Shown: positions 12,656 to 26,120, counted from the stretch's first letter. The stretch: 64,000 bases of DNA from Montifringilla adamsi (GCA_017590115.1 JAGGNK010007448.1:3388815-3452814); one strand, 5' to 3'. Notes: generated by a model not told the origin, from the letters alone. Program-made: numbers and translations.

Positions 12656-14751
12656 ACCAGGTCCTCTGATGATGGAAGACTGCATTTGTAGATGGCTAAA
12701 TTTAAAGAGCAAGGCTTTAGTTGAGCTAAGAGCAAAAGTTGCACTCCAGGGTCACAGAAGTCCCTTAAATGCATTCACTGATGCTCTTCAGGGCTGGAAC
12801 TTGCATGGAGTCACCAAGTGGAACTGAAAGATGAGCTGTTCTCATCAAGAGAGCCAGTCAAAAAGAGGGAAATTATCTTAATTTGCATGAGCTGCAACAC
12901 TCTATGAGGCACAAGGATAATCATGAGTGTATCCTTCTCTCAGGGTCATCAATAGGACTCCCTACTCCTTCATCTGAGCTCTTCACAGACTGCCTATCAC
13001 AGGTCTTTCACAGTCAATATCTAAGACCTCAGAAAAAATACATTTACTCATGCAAAAACTCATCCCCAAGGCAGTGTGCTGCTGGAGAAGAAGGGGGAAT
13101 TAAAGCATTTCATTCTGTGCTGTGAGCCCTCCAGGATTTCTCAAGGTTCACTAGGTTGCTAAGGGTCAGCCCCAGCCAGACACGAGCTGACTCTGCTACG
13201 CTCTGAGACATCCAGGCATGAGCCAGTTCCAATCTCAAAGCCACGTATTCACATTAGCACGGTGGAGAGTCCAAGTGAATGTCTCTATTCCCTGGAGTTT
13301 GTCTCGGGCTCTGCAGCATGTTAAAATAGTTACTTGATTTCAAGGCAAAGTGGGAGCCCATTTGTACTGGGAGTTGTGCAGGCATGAAGCAAAGCTCTGT
13401 CCTCAGATCCTTCTTGTCTGGCAGAAGATCGTGTCCATCACCACAGAGTGAGTTCTCATTCTCATCGCCACAGATCTCATTCCCACCCTCATTCTTGCTT
13501 TCTTTTCATATTTAGCTTCTTTTAAATTAGAAATTTCTAACAATGCATCAATGGTCCAGAGCACTTGTGGTCCCCAAGGCACGTAGCTGGCAGCCTGCAG
13601 CAGATCCAAGGACTGCATGGAGCCTTACGTTCACCAGGAATCCCACCAGCCCTGCTCCAGCCCCAGAGCCACTTTCTCCAGCACAAACTGACGTGTCAGA
13701 CACTGCAGAGATAGCAACAAAGTCTGAATAATAATCTCACTCTCCTTAAATGCACCAGGGCACTTTTGTAGTTCCTGGGGGAATGAGCTACTATCTGAAA
13801 ATAGCTACCAAATTTTGGATGCTAACACTGCACCAAGGACCTGAGCTTCACTAGCTCAGAGGGCTGGGAGGTTCCATCTTCTGCTGGGATTCAGATGGCT
13901 ACATCTGAAAGGAAGGAGCTTTCACTGTGAGCTATGTCTGAGGACAAATCCTGGGAAGCTTCCTAAAGAAAGGCCACAAATATTGAAATACCAGACCAGC
14001 ACAAAGGGAAAGGAACAATCCCTAGAATGAAACTCAGTGTGCAATTAATTGCTAAAAACATAATTATGTTGGGTAATTTGTCAAATCAAATTCATGTAAA
14101 TCTATGGTGAAAAGTTCAACTGGTCTGTTCTTCATATCTCCTTGCACTTAGTGGGAAAGTGGAATTTTTGGGCTTTTATATTGCCACTGTTGCCTGACCC
14201 TGTTCCCAGTCCTTTCTTACACTTCACAGCCTGGTCCTGGAAAGTGGACCAAACCATTATCTGTAATGGCAACAAATTCAAAGAAAGTCTTCTTTAAATA
14301 TTTGAAATATTTAAATATTTTGGCCCCATTTATTCTAAACAGAGGTCATGTGCAGAGATGCTGATGAATTAGTGATAAGACTTTGGACCAGTACATTCCA
14401 AAGCACTCAGCAAACCTAACTGCAGCCAACCCTGCAGGCTACTATCCAACCAAGACTTAAAAAATTGGTCCTTATGGGGGAACCTGCATGGAAGCAGACC
14501 TCTTATTTGGCCCTCCTCTGCAGTTTTGAACATTTGAGAATGGAGGGGGGAGGTCCTCAGCTCATAAAATCTCCTGTAGCTCCCTTGAAGTCAATGGAAC
14601 AATAACAATTTACACTTGTTGAGTTTCTGCATCCTGGCTGTGAGCTCTTTGGAACAACAACACCATAATGATTATTACAGATATTCTTGATCACTTGTCT
14701 GAGGCGGACTAGAGAACAGCACTGTGTAAGAAAATAGAGGGTTGGTTTGCT

Positions 14752-14850
14752 ATGATTTCCAAAGAATTATTGACCCGTATCTTGCAAACATTTACACATG
14801 TTTAGCTTTACTCATGTGAGTTGTTCCATTACACTCATGTGCCAGATAAA
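14752..14850. repeat. Dispersed ancient amniote repeat-like segment
   Basis: CTTGCAAACATTTACACATG and TTTACTCATGTGAGTTGTTC resemble a palindrome-rich repeat common in reptile and bird genomes ('tttactcatgtgagtagtccc'). A related phrase, TTGAAGTCAATGGAA, lies at about 14585. I cannot name the family. Confidence 0.4.
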
Positions 14851-16508
14851 CTAATGTACATGCTTGCAGAACCGAGGTTAAAACTTGTGCAAACACAGCG
14901 AGTTCTAAATATTTTTGTAGATACGTTGTTACCTCAGACTCAGAGGAGAAAGCCTCTCATTTGGCTATGCCTCTTCCCATAACTCTCCATCTATCCAAGC
15001 AGGCATCACAAGAGAAGCCAAAGGCAATACCAAGATAAAACTGAAAAAATAAGCCATTATCTGACCCAGCTCAGAAGCTAGAAAAGACCCACTTGGTCAG
15101 GACTAACATATGCAAGAGCTGACATCAGTTCTTGAACAAGGAATTACCTAAATTACTGGAGTACCTGCACAGCAGCTTTCTTAACACAGCTCATTAATCA
15201 TTCACTTACTGATTTTCCAATAATGGAGTTAACATTTTTCTTCACAGTTTTCATCCATTAGAAGGCTCAAGAAATGAAGAAAGAGCTGGGACTCTCTGGT
15301 TCATCAGGTGTCTACCTCAGCACCCATCATCACCTCAGCAATCCCTCCATCTTTTTCACTAAGATTTCACTAAGACTGCAAGGCAAGACAGGATCTCCTG
15401 TCCCCCTGCACAGACCTTCTGCTTACAAGGACAGAATACCATCCTTAATTTCTTACACTGAGGTGATCTCAAGGACCAAACTAGTGCCAATGAGGTGTCT
15501 GACATGTGGAGACTCCACGTAGGCCATTAATACCTCTGGCAGTGTCATTTACACCCCTCAGCCAAGACTTGAGTTGTGCCATACCTGTGTCACAGTGGCT
15601 GCATTGTCAGGACAGACCACAGCCAAAGGAGCAGGGGTGCAGAGAAATTACTTTTCCAATATAGCAGGGAAAAGGCAAATCTGAGGCTATAACCAGAGGC
15701 CCAACCCAGCTCTCTCACCACTAATAGCTGATTTTCATCCCTAAAGGACTATTAATCATTTCTTACAAGTGTGCAACCTCCAGGCACTGAGAACACCTGC
15801 CAGTGGCACACAGCAGGATGTTGGCATGCCAGTGCCTTCTGCTCCCAATTTTAAGTCATCCTAGAAACCACAACAAATCAATCCTGTCCTCCACAGGGAA
15901 GGGGAGATGTTAGTAGTCAGATCTGATGGACAATGTGCCTTGGGATCCCATCTCACCAAAGGCACTCTGTGGTGGGAACAGCCTTTTGACTCCTAAATGT
16001 CCTTGGCAAAGTGAGGTATTTGGGCACACTTCCCACCCCCAGGACCACTGATCCCTCTAGAATGGTTCGTTGGAGACGTGTCATCACCAGCAACTGTGCA
16101 ACATCTGACCACTCAGATGACAAAAGACAGATTTCCAGAATGAACAGAGCAGGATTAAGCCAAGTGGTAAATGGATTCCAGGGCTTTTCCAGGATCTGTG
16201 CTGACGAGGGAAGCCAGGGCCAGGTACCCAACTCAGAGCTCATGCAGTGAGGTTATCACTTCCCTCTTTTCTTCAAATCCTTAAATAGAACCCAAACATC
16301 ACTTTGCCCATGTTAGAGAGATAAGATGAGTCTCCCATCCCTTACAAATCCTGAAATAGAAGCCCTGCTACTCCGTATCCGAAGCATCAAGCATAGGATG
16401 TTGACATCTAGCAGTAGGGAAAATTGCCCAAACAATGAACCCTCTCAGGTGTCTCTTCTCCCTTCCCTTTACCCAGTCTCCTGGAAAATGGTCATGAAGT
16501 GAAGTGGG

Positions 16509-16639
16509 GAAAAAAAAAAGCAAAAAAAAACAACAAAAAAAAACCAAACCAAACCAAAACAAAAAAATCCAAAAACACCAACACCACCAAAAACAAAGAA
16601 AAAAAAACTAACCCAAACCCCAACAACCCAAACCCAACC
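16509..16639 (+). repeat. A/C-only low-complexity tract
   Basis: About 130 bp composed almost wholly of A and C (CCAAACCAAACCAAAAC, CACCAACACCACC and AACCCAAACCC patterns), with only a few G or T. The mirror type (T/G) is at 6500-6552. Confidence 0.93.
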
Positions 16640-17452
16640 TTCTGTGGAAATAACATGTAGAGGAGAATGAGTCAGGCTCTGCTAACTACACAAGGATCAC
16701 CGGTCCTGCCTGCAGACAGGGATGATTCACCAAGGCAGCAAGAGCTACAAGGTAGAAGAGACCAAACAGAGGATGCAGAACCAAAGTCGTATCAAATAAG
16801 AGAAGGAAATAATAAATTAAATAGTTCCATGTTGCAAAACACCTTGTTCTTTATCAAACATCACCCAGCTGACCTAGGATGACTCACTTAATAATGGTGA
16901 GGTTGTTCATGGGTGCTTTGTCCAGACTTTCCTTATGAGAAGGAGAGCCAACAGTCTGTAAGACTTCAACCCATCCCCATTTCCTGCTCCTCTCTTTTCT
17001 CCCCCTTTCTGAGATGCTCACTCACTGAAAGCCTCATCTCCCTGTTGCTTCTTCTTCCACTGCTTCTTTCCCACACCCATTCCCCTTAAATTCAGCAGCA
17101 TTATGTGATTCTGTTTTCCCTATAAAAGATGCCTTCCAGGAGATGAGAAAAGCAGGGCTTATTTAGGAGCACAGCATGCCATGGGGAGGCCCTCCTGGAT
17201 GCCACTGGCATAGAAAGTACATTGTCACAAGAGATGGAGAGGAGAATATGAGGCTTGGGTACCTGGGGTGAATTCTGCCTGCCAGAATGCTCTCCTGCTG
17301 TTCCTCCATTCCTCCTTCTTCTTCAGCTGCCCTCCTCACCCTCCTTTTATCTAATAAGCATAAAAATTTAAACGGAAAATACTTGCCCTGAAAAAAACCC
17401 AAAAAACTAAACACAAAAAGAAGGAGAACAAAAAAAAAAAAAAAAAAAAAAA

Positions 17453-17643
17453 GTCTTCCCTCTGCACTTCCCAATGAGAGCTGTAAAACTTTTTCTGCTT
17501 GGAAAATTCTCCCGGTCAGTTTTTCCTACTGTTTAATCCCTGCTTTGAGTTACACAGAATGAGTAAACACATTTTATAAGGTTCTAATTCATACAAAAAC
17601 TTTCCCCCAAAAAAAACCCAAAAAAAAAAAAAAAAAAAAAAGG

Positions 17644-17675
<32 letters not shown>

Positions 17676-17813
17676 TCCCTCTGCACTTCACAATGAGAGC
17701 TGTAAAACTTTTTCTGCTTGGAAAATTCTCCCGGTCAGTTTTTCCTACTGTTTAATCCCTGCTTTGAGTTACACAGAATGAGTAAACACATTTTATAAGG
17801 TTCTAATTCATAC
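17453..17813 (+). repeat. Direct duplication of 142 bp, period 219 bp, linked by poly-A
   Basis: The segments 17453-17594 and 17672-17813 differ at one visible position (CACTTCCCAATG versus CACTTCACAATG). Each is preceded by a poly-A tract: 23 A's at 17430-17452 before the first, and about 50 bp of A interrupted by GG before the second. The near identity means it is either very recent or an assembly artefact. Confidence 0.95.
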
Positions 17814-17849
17814 CTAACCCATACAGTTTATGGCTTAACATAGTAAAAT

Positions 17850-17870
17850 ACACACACACACAGACACACA
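17850..17870 (+). repeat. (CA)n microsatellite
   Basis: Short interrupted CA run, followed by ATACATATATATACAC-type sequence to about 17903. Confidence 0.9.
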
Positions 17871-18290
17871 TGCACTTTTTATACACATACATATATATAC
17901 ACAGAGCCACAGACACACATGGATAAACCAGCCTTGGTCCCACTCCTGGAGCCTGCCAGCAGCAGGTCTGATCTCTCCAGCATGTGCTGTGCCTTGGAAA
18001 CAGCCTGGGCTGCTGAGGTGTGAGTTAGGTGGCCTGGGGAGCAGTTTCCACCCTAGATTCCTCCAACATCCTTTGTAATAAATGATTAGTCAGTGTTGTT
18101 AAGAGAACAGTGGGATGCACTGCTCCATCCTTGGAGGACTGGAGAATGCCACCACATGGAACAATTTCTGCCCACTCTCTGCCCAGCAAGCACCTGGAGT
18201 GAAAGCCATGGCAGGGAGCAGCCAAGGCTGGGCTGGAGGAGCTGCAGGGAGCTGGGATGCCATGGGGCCTTGGCCAGGTGTCAGGCAAGC

Positions 18291-18402
18291 ATCATAGAAT
18301 CATGGAATCATTGGGACTGGAAAAAACTTCCAAGATCATTGAATCCAAGTTATGACCAATCCCCACCTTGTCAGCTGGGCCAGAGAACTGAGTGCCACTG
18401 AG
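18291..18402 (-). mobile_element. CR1 LINE 3' end
   Basis: Reverse-oriented tail ATCATAGAATCATGGAATCA with the AAGATCATTGAATCCAAG block and the CTGAGTGCCACT motif seen in bird CR1 subfamilies. It is diverged, and the inner edge is approximate. Confidence 0.87.
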
Positions 18403-21394
18403 CAGGCACCTTTACATCCTTGTTTGTCTTTTTCTTCATTCCTTCTTCGCATTGCTCCTGTTTCAATTTTTCAAGTGCAGTGAAGACTCAGTCTCTTAAT
18501 CCTGGGAGCTTTTTAGATACACAGTTCCTCCATGGGTGTGGAAAAGCACTGCAGGTCATCAAGGTGGGCTCATGGGCACCATTCAAGGCCATCCTGGTCA
18601 CTTCTGTGATAACTTATGACTGGAAGGCACAGACAAAAGCCATGGCTCAAGGTGGCAGTTGTCTCCAGCCACCCGAAATGTGAGGGATGGACTTCAGGCC
18701 CCTTAATGCTATTTTCATTCTCCTCCTCCCTCCCCCCTAAGAAAATAAACCAAGTGTTTATTTCCTGAATGCGCTGGTCTGAGGGCAAAATTTTCCTGTG
18801 GGAGCTGGGTGGCTGGAAAGGGAAGGGGAAGCAAATATTTGCCAAGTTTGTCAATGACCTCTTATTCCATTCTTCATATTAATATTTATTTAGACATAAT
18901 ATGAGACAAACCTGCTCAGACCACAGCAATGCGGGCGATTCCACTGTTACTTTCCTTGTGCCAGCTACTGAGAGGCAGGGAGGGATGGAGGGAAGGAAAA
19001 GCAGAAAAATGAAAGAGTGTCAGGGAGTTTGCAGACAATTTTGAGAGAGTCATGGGCTTTCATCTTGGCTTAGTACGAGATGAGATGCTTGGAGAAAAGT
19101 CAATGCTTCCACGGACCCATGATGGGCAAAGAGGCTGGATAGCCCAGCCTTCCTTGCTGATATTCAAGGCACAGGTGCAGCTTTGAGAGAGAAATTTATG
19201 TCTTTATGTATAAAGAGCCCTCTTCTTTTTTTTTTCTTTTTTTTTTTCCTTCTTTTAATGAGATGAAGACAAGGAGAATAAACCACAACCCCAGGTTTAG
19301 TAAATTGTGTAAGATGAGCCTGATGCATTTCTTCAGTGAGACAGCTCATTCCCTAGACAGGAGAGCTGAGGTACAATCTCATTTATCTGGGTATCCAGAG
19401 GCACCGTGATGCGACACAGGTAATTATTAGGTACGCTTGAAAAGATGGGAATTAGCAGAATTATACAGCAGGTAAGGGACTGAGTGTGGACAGATGAAAA
19501 CAGGCAATGCTGAGAAGAGATTGAGGGGAACTGAGTTATCACTACCAGAGCTCCTCAACGATCAGCCTTGCAATCAATCTTATTTCTCACTGGAAATACA
19601 CCAATAGTTTTAGCACTGATGAAGTAGTGCATTATTAAGGCAGCAGGGGATCATTCAAAAGAAATTAAAATAACTTGAGGGCTATAGCAATGAAATTGAA
19701 TGAATTTTTATATTTAAAAAATGCAAATTAGGTTAAAGATGGTCATAAAATAGTTCTTTTGTTAGCAGGAACTTCTCCAGACAGAAACAAAGGAGGAGAA
19801 GGAGGAATACCTGGATGCACTGGCTGGTCTCATCAAAACCACATGGGAACTGGAGAAAAGGAAAGGGAGTTCTTGGATCTCTTTAAAAGGATCTTCCAGG
19901 TGAAATTAGGAAGAATCAAATCGTTGGAGAGCAAAAGGCTGAATGTGGTGGCCCACTACCTGCCTCGACAGAAAATCACAGAGTCTCCAGTCCAGCCTCT
20001 TCAAAGTGGGACCAAATGTGGAGACAGGGCATGGCTGCCTGTGGTTGAATTTTGGAAAGCTCCAGGGACTCATCCCTGAGCCACATAGCTGGTGTTTAAA
20101 CCACCATTAGGTTTAAAACCACCATAAATCAGTATATCAGCAGTAAGTGTTTGAAGAAGTTAACATTTTTTAAATATTTATATATCAAGGAAACAGAGCA
20201 AAAGCTTTAAAACAGTTTAATAGCAGTCACTATTCTTTTGTGTTAGTTATAGAAGACAAAAACAGCAGAGACCATAATGAAGAACTCTTCAGGAGCTGAA
20301 ATCCCACTGGACTGTGGTGTCCAGGAGAAAAGTCCAGGGCACCTCTGGGTTCCCAAACTGGCTGGGAGAGACAGCTGGGACATGTCCCCTGTTGCCCTCC
20401 ACTGGATAGCAGGAGAATGTCACACTGCTGTGTCATGTCTGGGGACAGCACATCCCCAAAGCATCTCCTCTTTCAGCTGGGGTAATGGTTTGTGCTCTGG
20501 GAACACAGCAGCTGAACTCGAGCTCTGTTTTTGCTCTGGCTGTGTCTCATGTAGCAACAGCTGGGGGACATAGGTTTGCTCAAACCACAGCCAGACGATT
20601 GGAAATAAAAACGATATTCATATATTAATTAACATCTGGTTACTTGTCTAATTACATGATACAATGTGCATGAGCTTTTTGTTCCCTCCATATTTTATGC
20701 ATTGAATGAAAACTAAACAAATGTTGCAAAAGCAACACTGCAGATGCAAAAAAACAACCAGTGTCCAAGTCTGTACTTGTACACTTACTGACCCATCAGT
20801 TTAATTAATATGCAAAGGAGGACATGACTAAACCATGACCACAAAGATGGTGGTGACACTGAACTGGAATTAACATCCAGCCTGCTCCAACCTGACCATT
20901 TTCCATTCCCTTTGCATGTATTCCTTCTAAAAAATAAATAACAATTTGATAAACTGAGCACCTCAGGGCCCAATTTAGCAAATTATTACTTAACCATTTT
21001 CAAAAGCTACTTTTAATGAAAACAGGCCCTAAAAACATGGCTGTAAAGCACTATCTCAAAGAAAAGGAGCTGATGCCACCCTGCCTATAGAAACCGTCTG
21101 ACAGGGACTGGTGCTTTCTGCCATGCTTTGGGGATGGAAATAGAAGAGAAGGAGGGGAGGAAAGCCAGATTAACTGACAAAAGCCATCACTCAGGTTGTC
21201 TGCTGGTAACACATCATCCTGTGCAGCTTGCAGGGATGGGTGACAGGACAGCTGGTGGCTCCCAGGGAGGTGATGGGGAGAGTGTGCATCTGCAAGAGGA
21301 TGTGGTGGGCAGGGAAGAGAAAAGCTGAACACTGCTTAGGGCTGGGTGTTTTGAGGCAGTTGTTTTATCTCCAAGAAAGCTGGAGAGGGACTTG

Positions 21395-21645
21395 TGACAA
21401 GGGCCTGAAGTGGCAGGACAAGGGGAATGGTTTCAAACTTGCCAGAGGGCAAGGTTAGATGGAATATTGGGAAGAAATTCTTCATTGTAAGGGTGGTGAG
21501 GCCCTGGCACAGGTTGCTTAGAGAAGTGTGGCTACTGCATTCCTGTAAGTGTCCAAGATCAGGTTGGATAGGACTTGGAGCAACCTGGGAAGAGGTCCCT
21601 GCCTGCGGCAGGGGGGTGGAGGACCATCAGATGCCATCCCAGAGG
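21395..21645 (+). mobile_element. CR1 LINE fragment
   Basis: This copy shows the CR1 sequence leading into the 3' end: GACAAGGGGAATGGTTTCAA, GGGAAGAAATTCTTCATTGT, AGGGTGGTGAGGCCCTGGCA and CAGGTTGGATAGGACTTGGA. The terminal 40 bp are degraded and no tail is recognisable. Confidence 0.9.
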
Positions 21646-22435
21646 CCCATGTGCCACCCACTTAGAGACAAAATCACAGACAGCATAACCCAGCAGCACC
21701 TCTGCAGAGCCACGTGGGGATATTGCCCCATAAGAGCTGGCACCCACGAGGTCAGAGCTCACCATCCTGGCTCATGGGCACCAGCTGGGCTGGAAAGCTC
21801 AGGAAAAGAGCAACACTCAATCCAAATCTTCTCTCCAAGGCTGTATGCTTCAACTCTGCCTTCCCTAAATGGGAATTACAAGAGTTCCCTGTCCCAGAGA
21901 TGGGTGCTCAGAAAAATAAAAAATCATGAGAGATTAAATATTGATGGAATAACTCCTCAGAGCAAGAAGTCAGAAATTCATCTCCTAGAGAATCCCACTT
22001 CCCTCACTCAAATTCTTGGTGCCACCTAGAACTGAGTGGGGCTTACACCTCACTCCCTAAATTGGGAAATTAGGTAAGTAACAGCTTGTTTTTCCTTTGT
22101 GTCTGCACTGTGGTCTTCAAGACAGCTTCAGTCTTCAGGGCTCCTATCCTCTGCTCCTTCACCAGTACCAGGAAAGGTGCCAGAAGGAAGGAACAGAGAG
22201 AAATCCAGAGGAGACAACTGTCATGTGAAACTCTGGCACGAGTGGCGCAACCGCTTGCATGTCAGGCGGCTTGGGAAGGGGTGGTGGGAGCTGGCAGGGT
22301 GGGCAGTTGCTCAAAGGAAACCACAGAGGACTGACCAAACACTGACTGACCAAGATTCCATGCATACCTCCCAGATATGCCGGTGGTTACAAAATCCCTG
22401 CCCGGATAGGGTGGCGGCATGCCCTTGGGGAGGGG

Positions 22436-22462
22436 AAAAAAAAAAAAAAAAAAAAAAAAAAA
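22436..22462 (+). repeat. Poly-A tract
   Basis: 27 consecutive A's, followed by an A-rich purine stretch to about 22490. Confidence 0.95.
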
Positions 22463-23054
22463 GAATAAAAGGAAAAAAGGAAAAAACAAAACCCCAACCA
22501 ACCATTCATGGGGCAGACAGAGGGCTGCAAGTCTTCTGCTTTCATGAGACACCGCAGGCATCAAGACATTGCTGGCCTGGAATTTGGGCTATGCTTGCGG
22601 TCCGTGAGGCGACTTGAAGCCTTCGGTCCCATTAAGCAACATTACATGATAATGCAGCAGCACTCTCAGGCTGAGGGAGAAGGAAAACAAAACAGATGAT
22701 TCTGGATGGAAAGGCATTGCTGTAAACCTGGGAGGGAGAAGAACATTCCTTCGGATACTCTTTTTGGCTGGTTGTGTCCTTTCCTCCCAGCTCCCACCTC
22801 TCTCTCTCTTTCCCCCCTCCTCCTCTTGGAGGATTGGTGACAGCAAGGGTTTTTTTTAACTAATATTTCCATATTAAATAAAAAGGAAGAGTGTGAAAGG
22901 CCATGCAGAGCAGTGGCAGCTAGACAGTGGAATCTGCAACTGAAGGGTGGAGTTGGAGCACTGGAGAGGTGCCGGTTATTTATAGGGTATGAGAGAACAC
23001 AAAAAATGTCTGGCCCCTTTAAGGCCCCTTAATCCAAACAACCAATGGAAAGGG

Positions 23055-23070
23055 AAAAAAAAAAAAAAAA

Positions 23071-23139
<69 letters not shown>
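23055..23139 (+). repeat. Long poly-A tract (85 bp, one C)
   Basis: An almost pure A run with a single C at 23071. No processed-pseudogene body or target-site duplication is recognisable on either side, so its origin is unknown. Length in an assembly is unreliable for such tracts. Confidence 0.95.
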
Positions 23140-23141
<2 letters not shown>

Positions 23142-25137
23142 AAGGAAAAAATAAGAGGAGAAAAGGCATCTCTGTCCCAGACTGTAAAGTGTGAAGGACA
23201 ACCAGGGGATGGCCTGGCACAGTCCTGTCCCATCCCTCCAGCTAAACCTATGCCCGTGGCAGGGCAGCATCCTGCTGGAACAGTGGGACCAGCACCAGGG
23301 CACAGAGCCCTGTGCTCCTGAGGCAGCCCTGAGGCAGCTGTCTCGAGGGTGGGACGTGGCAGCTGTTTAATCCACAAGACAGCAGCGCAGATGAATGGTG
23401 AATTCAGGAGATATCAAAGGGAACAAGTTGAGGATGTTGGGAATACGGCCTGGAAATTCCCTTTCTTCCTTCTGTATTCATGGAGCAGCCAGGGATCTCT
23501 GCACTCTGATCTATAAGATTCATGACCTCACTGTTTTTGGGATCTATAAATGGGGGAATCACCTCAGGCCTCCTCATGTCCAGGTATTTCAATGTAGATG
23601 TGGATGCTCTGGGAAAGCTGCTGGTTGGACCATTGTCGTGGCTGGTCTAAGCAGGGTTATTTGGCTCCATGACTGGAAGACCATGACTTCCAGCTCTTTC
23701 CTAGCATTCCTGATTGTAGGCCAGATGAGTAATACCTTTCTTCTACAAGATGTCTTTTCTGAAGAGGAGTGAGAGAAACCTTGGTGCAAAGAGGTGCCAC
23801 AAAAACCACGGTAGTTTTGTGCTCTTAGTAAAACTCCTTTTTTGCCTCTTTCCAAAAGAAATACATGAGGTTATGCCTATTTTTTCTAAGGCATAAGGGA
23901 ATTGTGAAGAGGTCCTGGAGGACACTCAGCACTTGGGTGATTTAGTGTCCAACAAAGTGGGTAAGTCATCAGCTTCAATTAATATACACCTGGAACCAGG
24001 AAAACTGAAGACAGACAATTCTGTGGATAGAAAGGGGTCAGGAAAGAGATTCAAAAGCTCAAGCAGATGACAGTGACACTAAATCCTCAGGCCTTTTCAC
24101 AAGCCCTGCTCTTATTCCCTAGGATCCTGTTGAACCCATGAGCCTCCGCTAATAGGTTTCATTCTCCTCTGCCAGTATCAAATAACAAATGTCAGATCTC
24201 ATATGGGAATCACTAACAACATAAAAATGAGATTTATATGGAAAAATGAAGTTCAAAAGAATAGTTACAAACCCCAGAAAGGTTTTGTTTGTACCCAAGC
24301 ACACACAAATAAAATCAAAGTCAAAACAGTGCTGCTCAGATTTGAGATCACCATCACCCATGACCTTTTCCCACCATCACTGTGACTTTGAATGCTGGAC
24401 GTTGGCTACAAATTAATTTGCTGAAACTGAGGAAAATGCTTCCCTGATGTGTAAATAAGAAAAGGCTGAACATGCATTAGGTAATTTCAAACTTCCTTTA
24501 ACTGCATGCTAATACTCCCTTTAGCTCCAGGAGCTCCAGAGCTCTAGATCTGCTTCCAACCTTCCAACCTTGTGTGAAGGGTGACATAAAAGTCCTCAAT
24601 TTTTTCTGGTGAGCACAGAAATGCCTAAAGCATTGGAGATCTGGAACACATGGAGGCAGAGAGGTGAAAAGACTTGGTCATGGTGGGGCCTGGACAAGAG
24701 TGGTCTCAACACAGCTCCTCTGACATCAGTGCCCCAGGGATGCTGGACTGACATCAAGCAGAGCAGTGAGGAAGAGGAGGGCTGAGCCTCTTCCTGCTTG
24801 TCACAAGGCGAGTCCAGGAAACTCGGACCTCAGCTCTCCTCCTGCTCTGGACTTCAGCCACTGGCTCCTCCGACTTGGAGGATCTGTCAGCACACCTCAA
24901 CCCCTGAAAACTGGGGCTGGAGCCAAGGCCCGCAAAGGGGAGCAAAAGGAAGGATGGGAGACAGAGTCCAAAAGTGTCTTTCCGCCCTAAAGGTGAGCCC
25001 TTTGGAAGAGGCTGCAGTCCCACACGCCCCGGCTGGGGACAGCCTGCCAGTGGCTGTTTGATATGTGGAGTGAATGGAAAAGTTACCCCCACACAATGAT
25101 GTTCCAGCACCTTTCAGCACCAACCTTTTCCTTTATC

Positions 25138-25240
25138 TTTTTTTTTTTTTTAACACAGACTCTTGGGAAAGTAACTCAGCAGAGCAGAGACAGAATAAAA
25201 TTGTCTTTTTCTTTTTTTTTTTCTTTTTTTTTTTTTTTTT
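25138..25240 (+). repeat. Two poly-T tracts
   Basis: T runs at 25138-25151 and 25205-25240 (with single C breaks) flank about 55 bp of unique sequence. Other T-rich runs are at 19221-19256 and 28579-28600. Confidence 0.9.
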
Positions 25241-26120
25241 GGCTTCCAATGCAAGAATGCAAAGCATTGTCTCTCTGGGAGGAGAATTAAGTATGGGCAA
25301 GTGTTTTGGCAAGAGAGCCACAAAGGAGAATGGAAGGCGAGGATGAGGCGGGGGAAGAGGAAGGGAGGGAGAGCTGGGGGTCAGATGGATGGTTTCATCT
25401 TTTATAAATCTTGGATGGGGAAGAGGCACACAGATGGCTTTGTGTTTTAAAATGATTCTAATAAATCAACTCCATAATCAAAATGCCCTTGTCTCTCTTT
25501 TTTCCCTCCTCTTCCGTGGATCACAGCTGAGCAGTGAGGCTGGAGCAGGAGCCTGGTGGGAGGGAATGGCAGGGACTGGAGGTGAAGCTCAGCTGCGGGG
25601 AGGGAATGTGAAAACCCCTGTGCATGTGTGAGCCACCACAGCACTGGCCATGTCACCTCTGAGTGAACAAATGACATGAGCAGGAGAAGGAATGAGCACG
25701 GGGGCTCTTCATCCAGCAAGGGTGGGCATATCCTGGCATGATCCTGGACATTTCTAAGGAGGAATGTGCCCATACATGTCAGAAGGAGGTCTGAGTGTGA
25801 GAGTGATCTCTGTAGCGATCTGCAAAGAGAGGAGCTGCCCTGATGGTGGGGGAAGGAGTGGGAAAAGGCAGGGTCTGGTCTCTCCCAGGCAGAGCAGACG
25901 TGCTGGGGAGGAATGCTGCATCTCCGTTCCAGTGCTCCGACTTGGCTGTGAGGAAGGTGCAGCCTCTCCTCCTCCAGCAAGAGCCACTGGGCCTGGGCCG
26001 CGGGGGGAGAGGAGGCTCCTGCAGTTTGGGTTTTCCATTTGGAGCTCCACGTGGCACAAACTCCCATCGGCTTCCTTGCCAGAGGGAACCAGGTGGAGAG
26101 AACAATAAAAAGCAGAAGGC

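Noticed and set aside
14255..15070. CCATTATCTG phrases (14260 and 15052) reminiscent of part of the mir-488 5p complement
   Set aside because: Only a few bases match and no partner arm or hairpin is present. The mammalian mir-488 is, as I recall, in a different and more upstream ASTN1 intron.
16610..16639. AACCCAAACCCAACC resembling degenerate telomere repeat
   Set aside because: Does not follow the CCCTAA hexamer register; it is part of the A/C-only tract.
22989..23321. Open frames with long poly-Lys or poly-Phe
   Set aside because: Simply translations of the poly-A tract.
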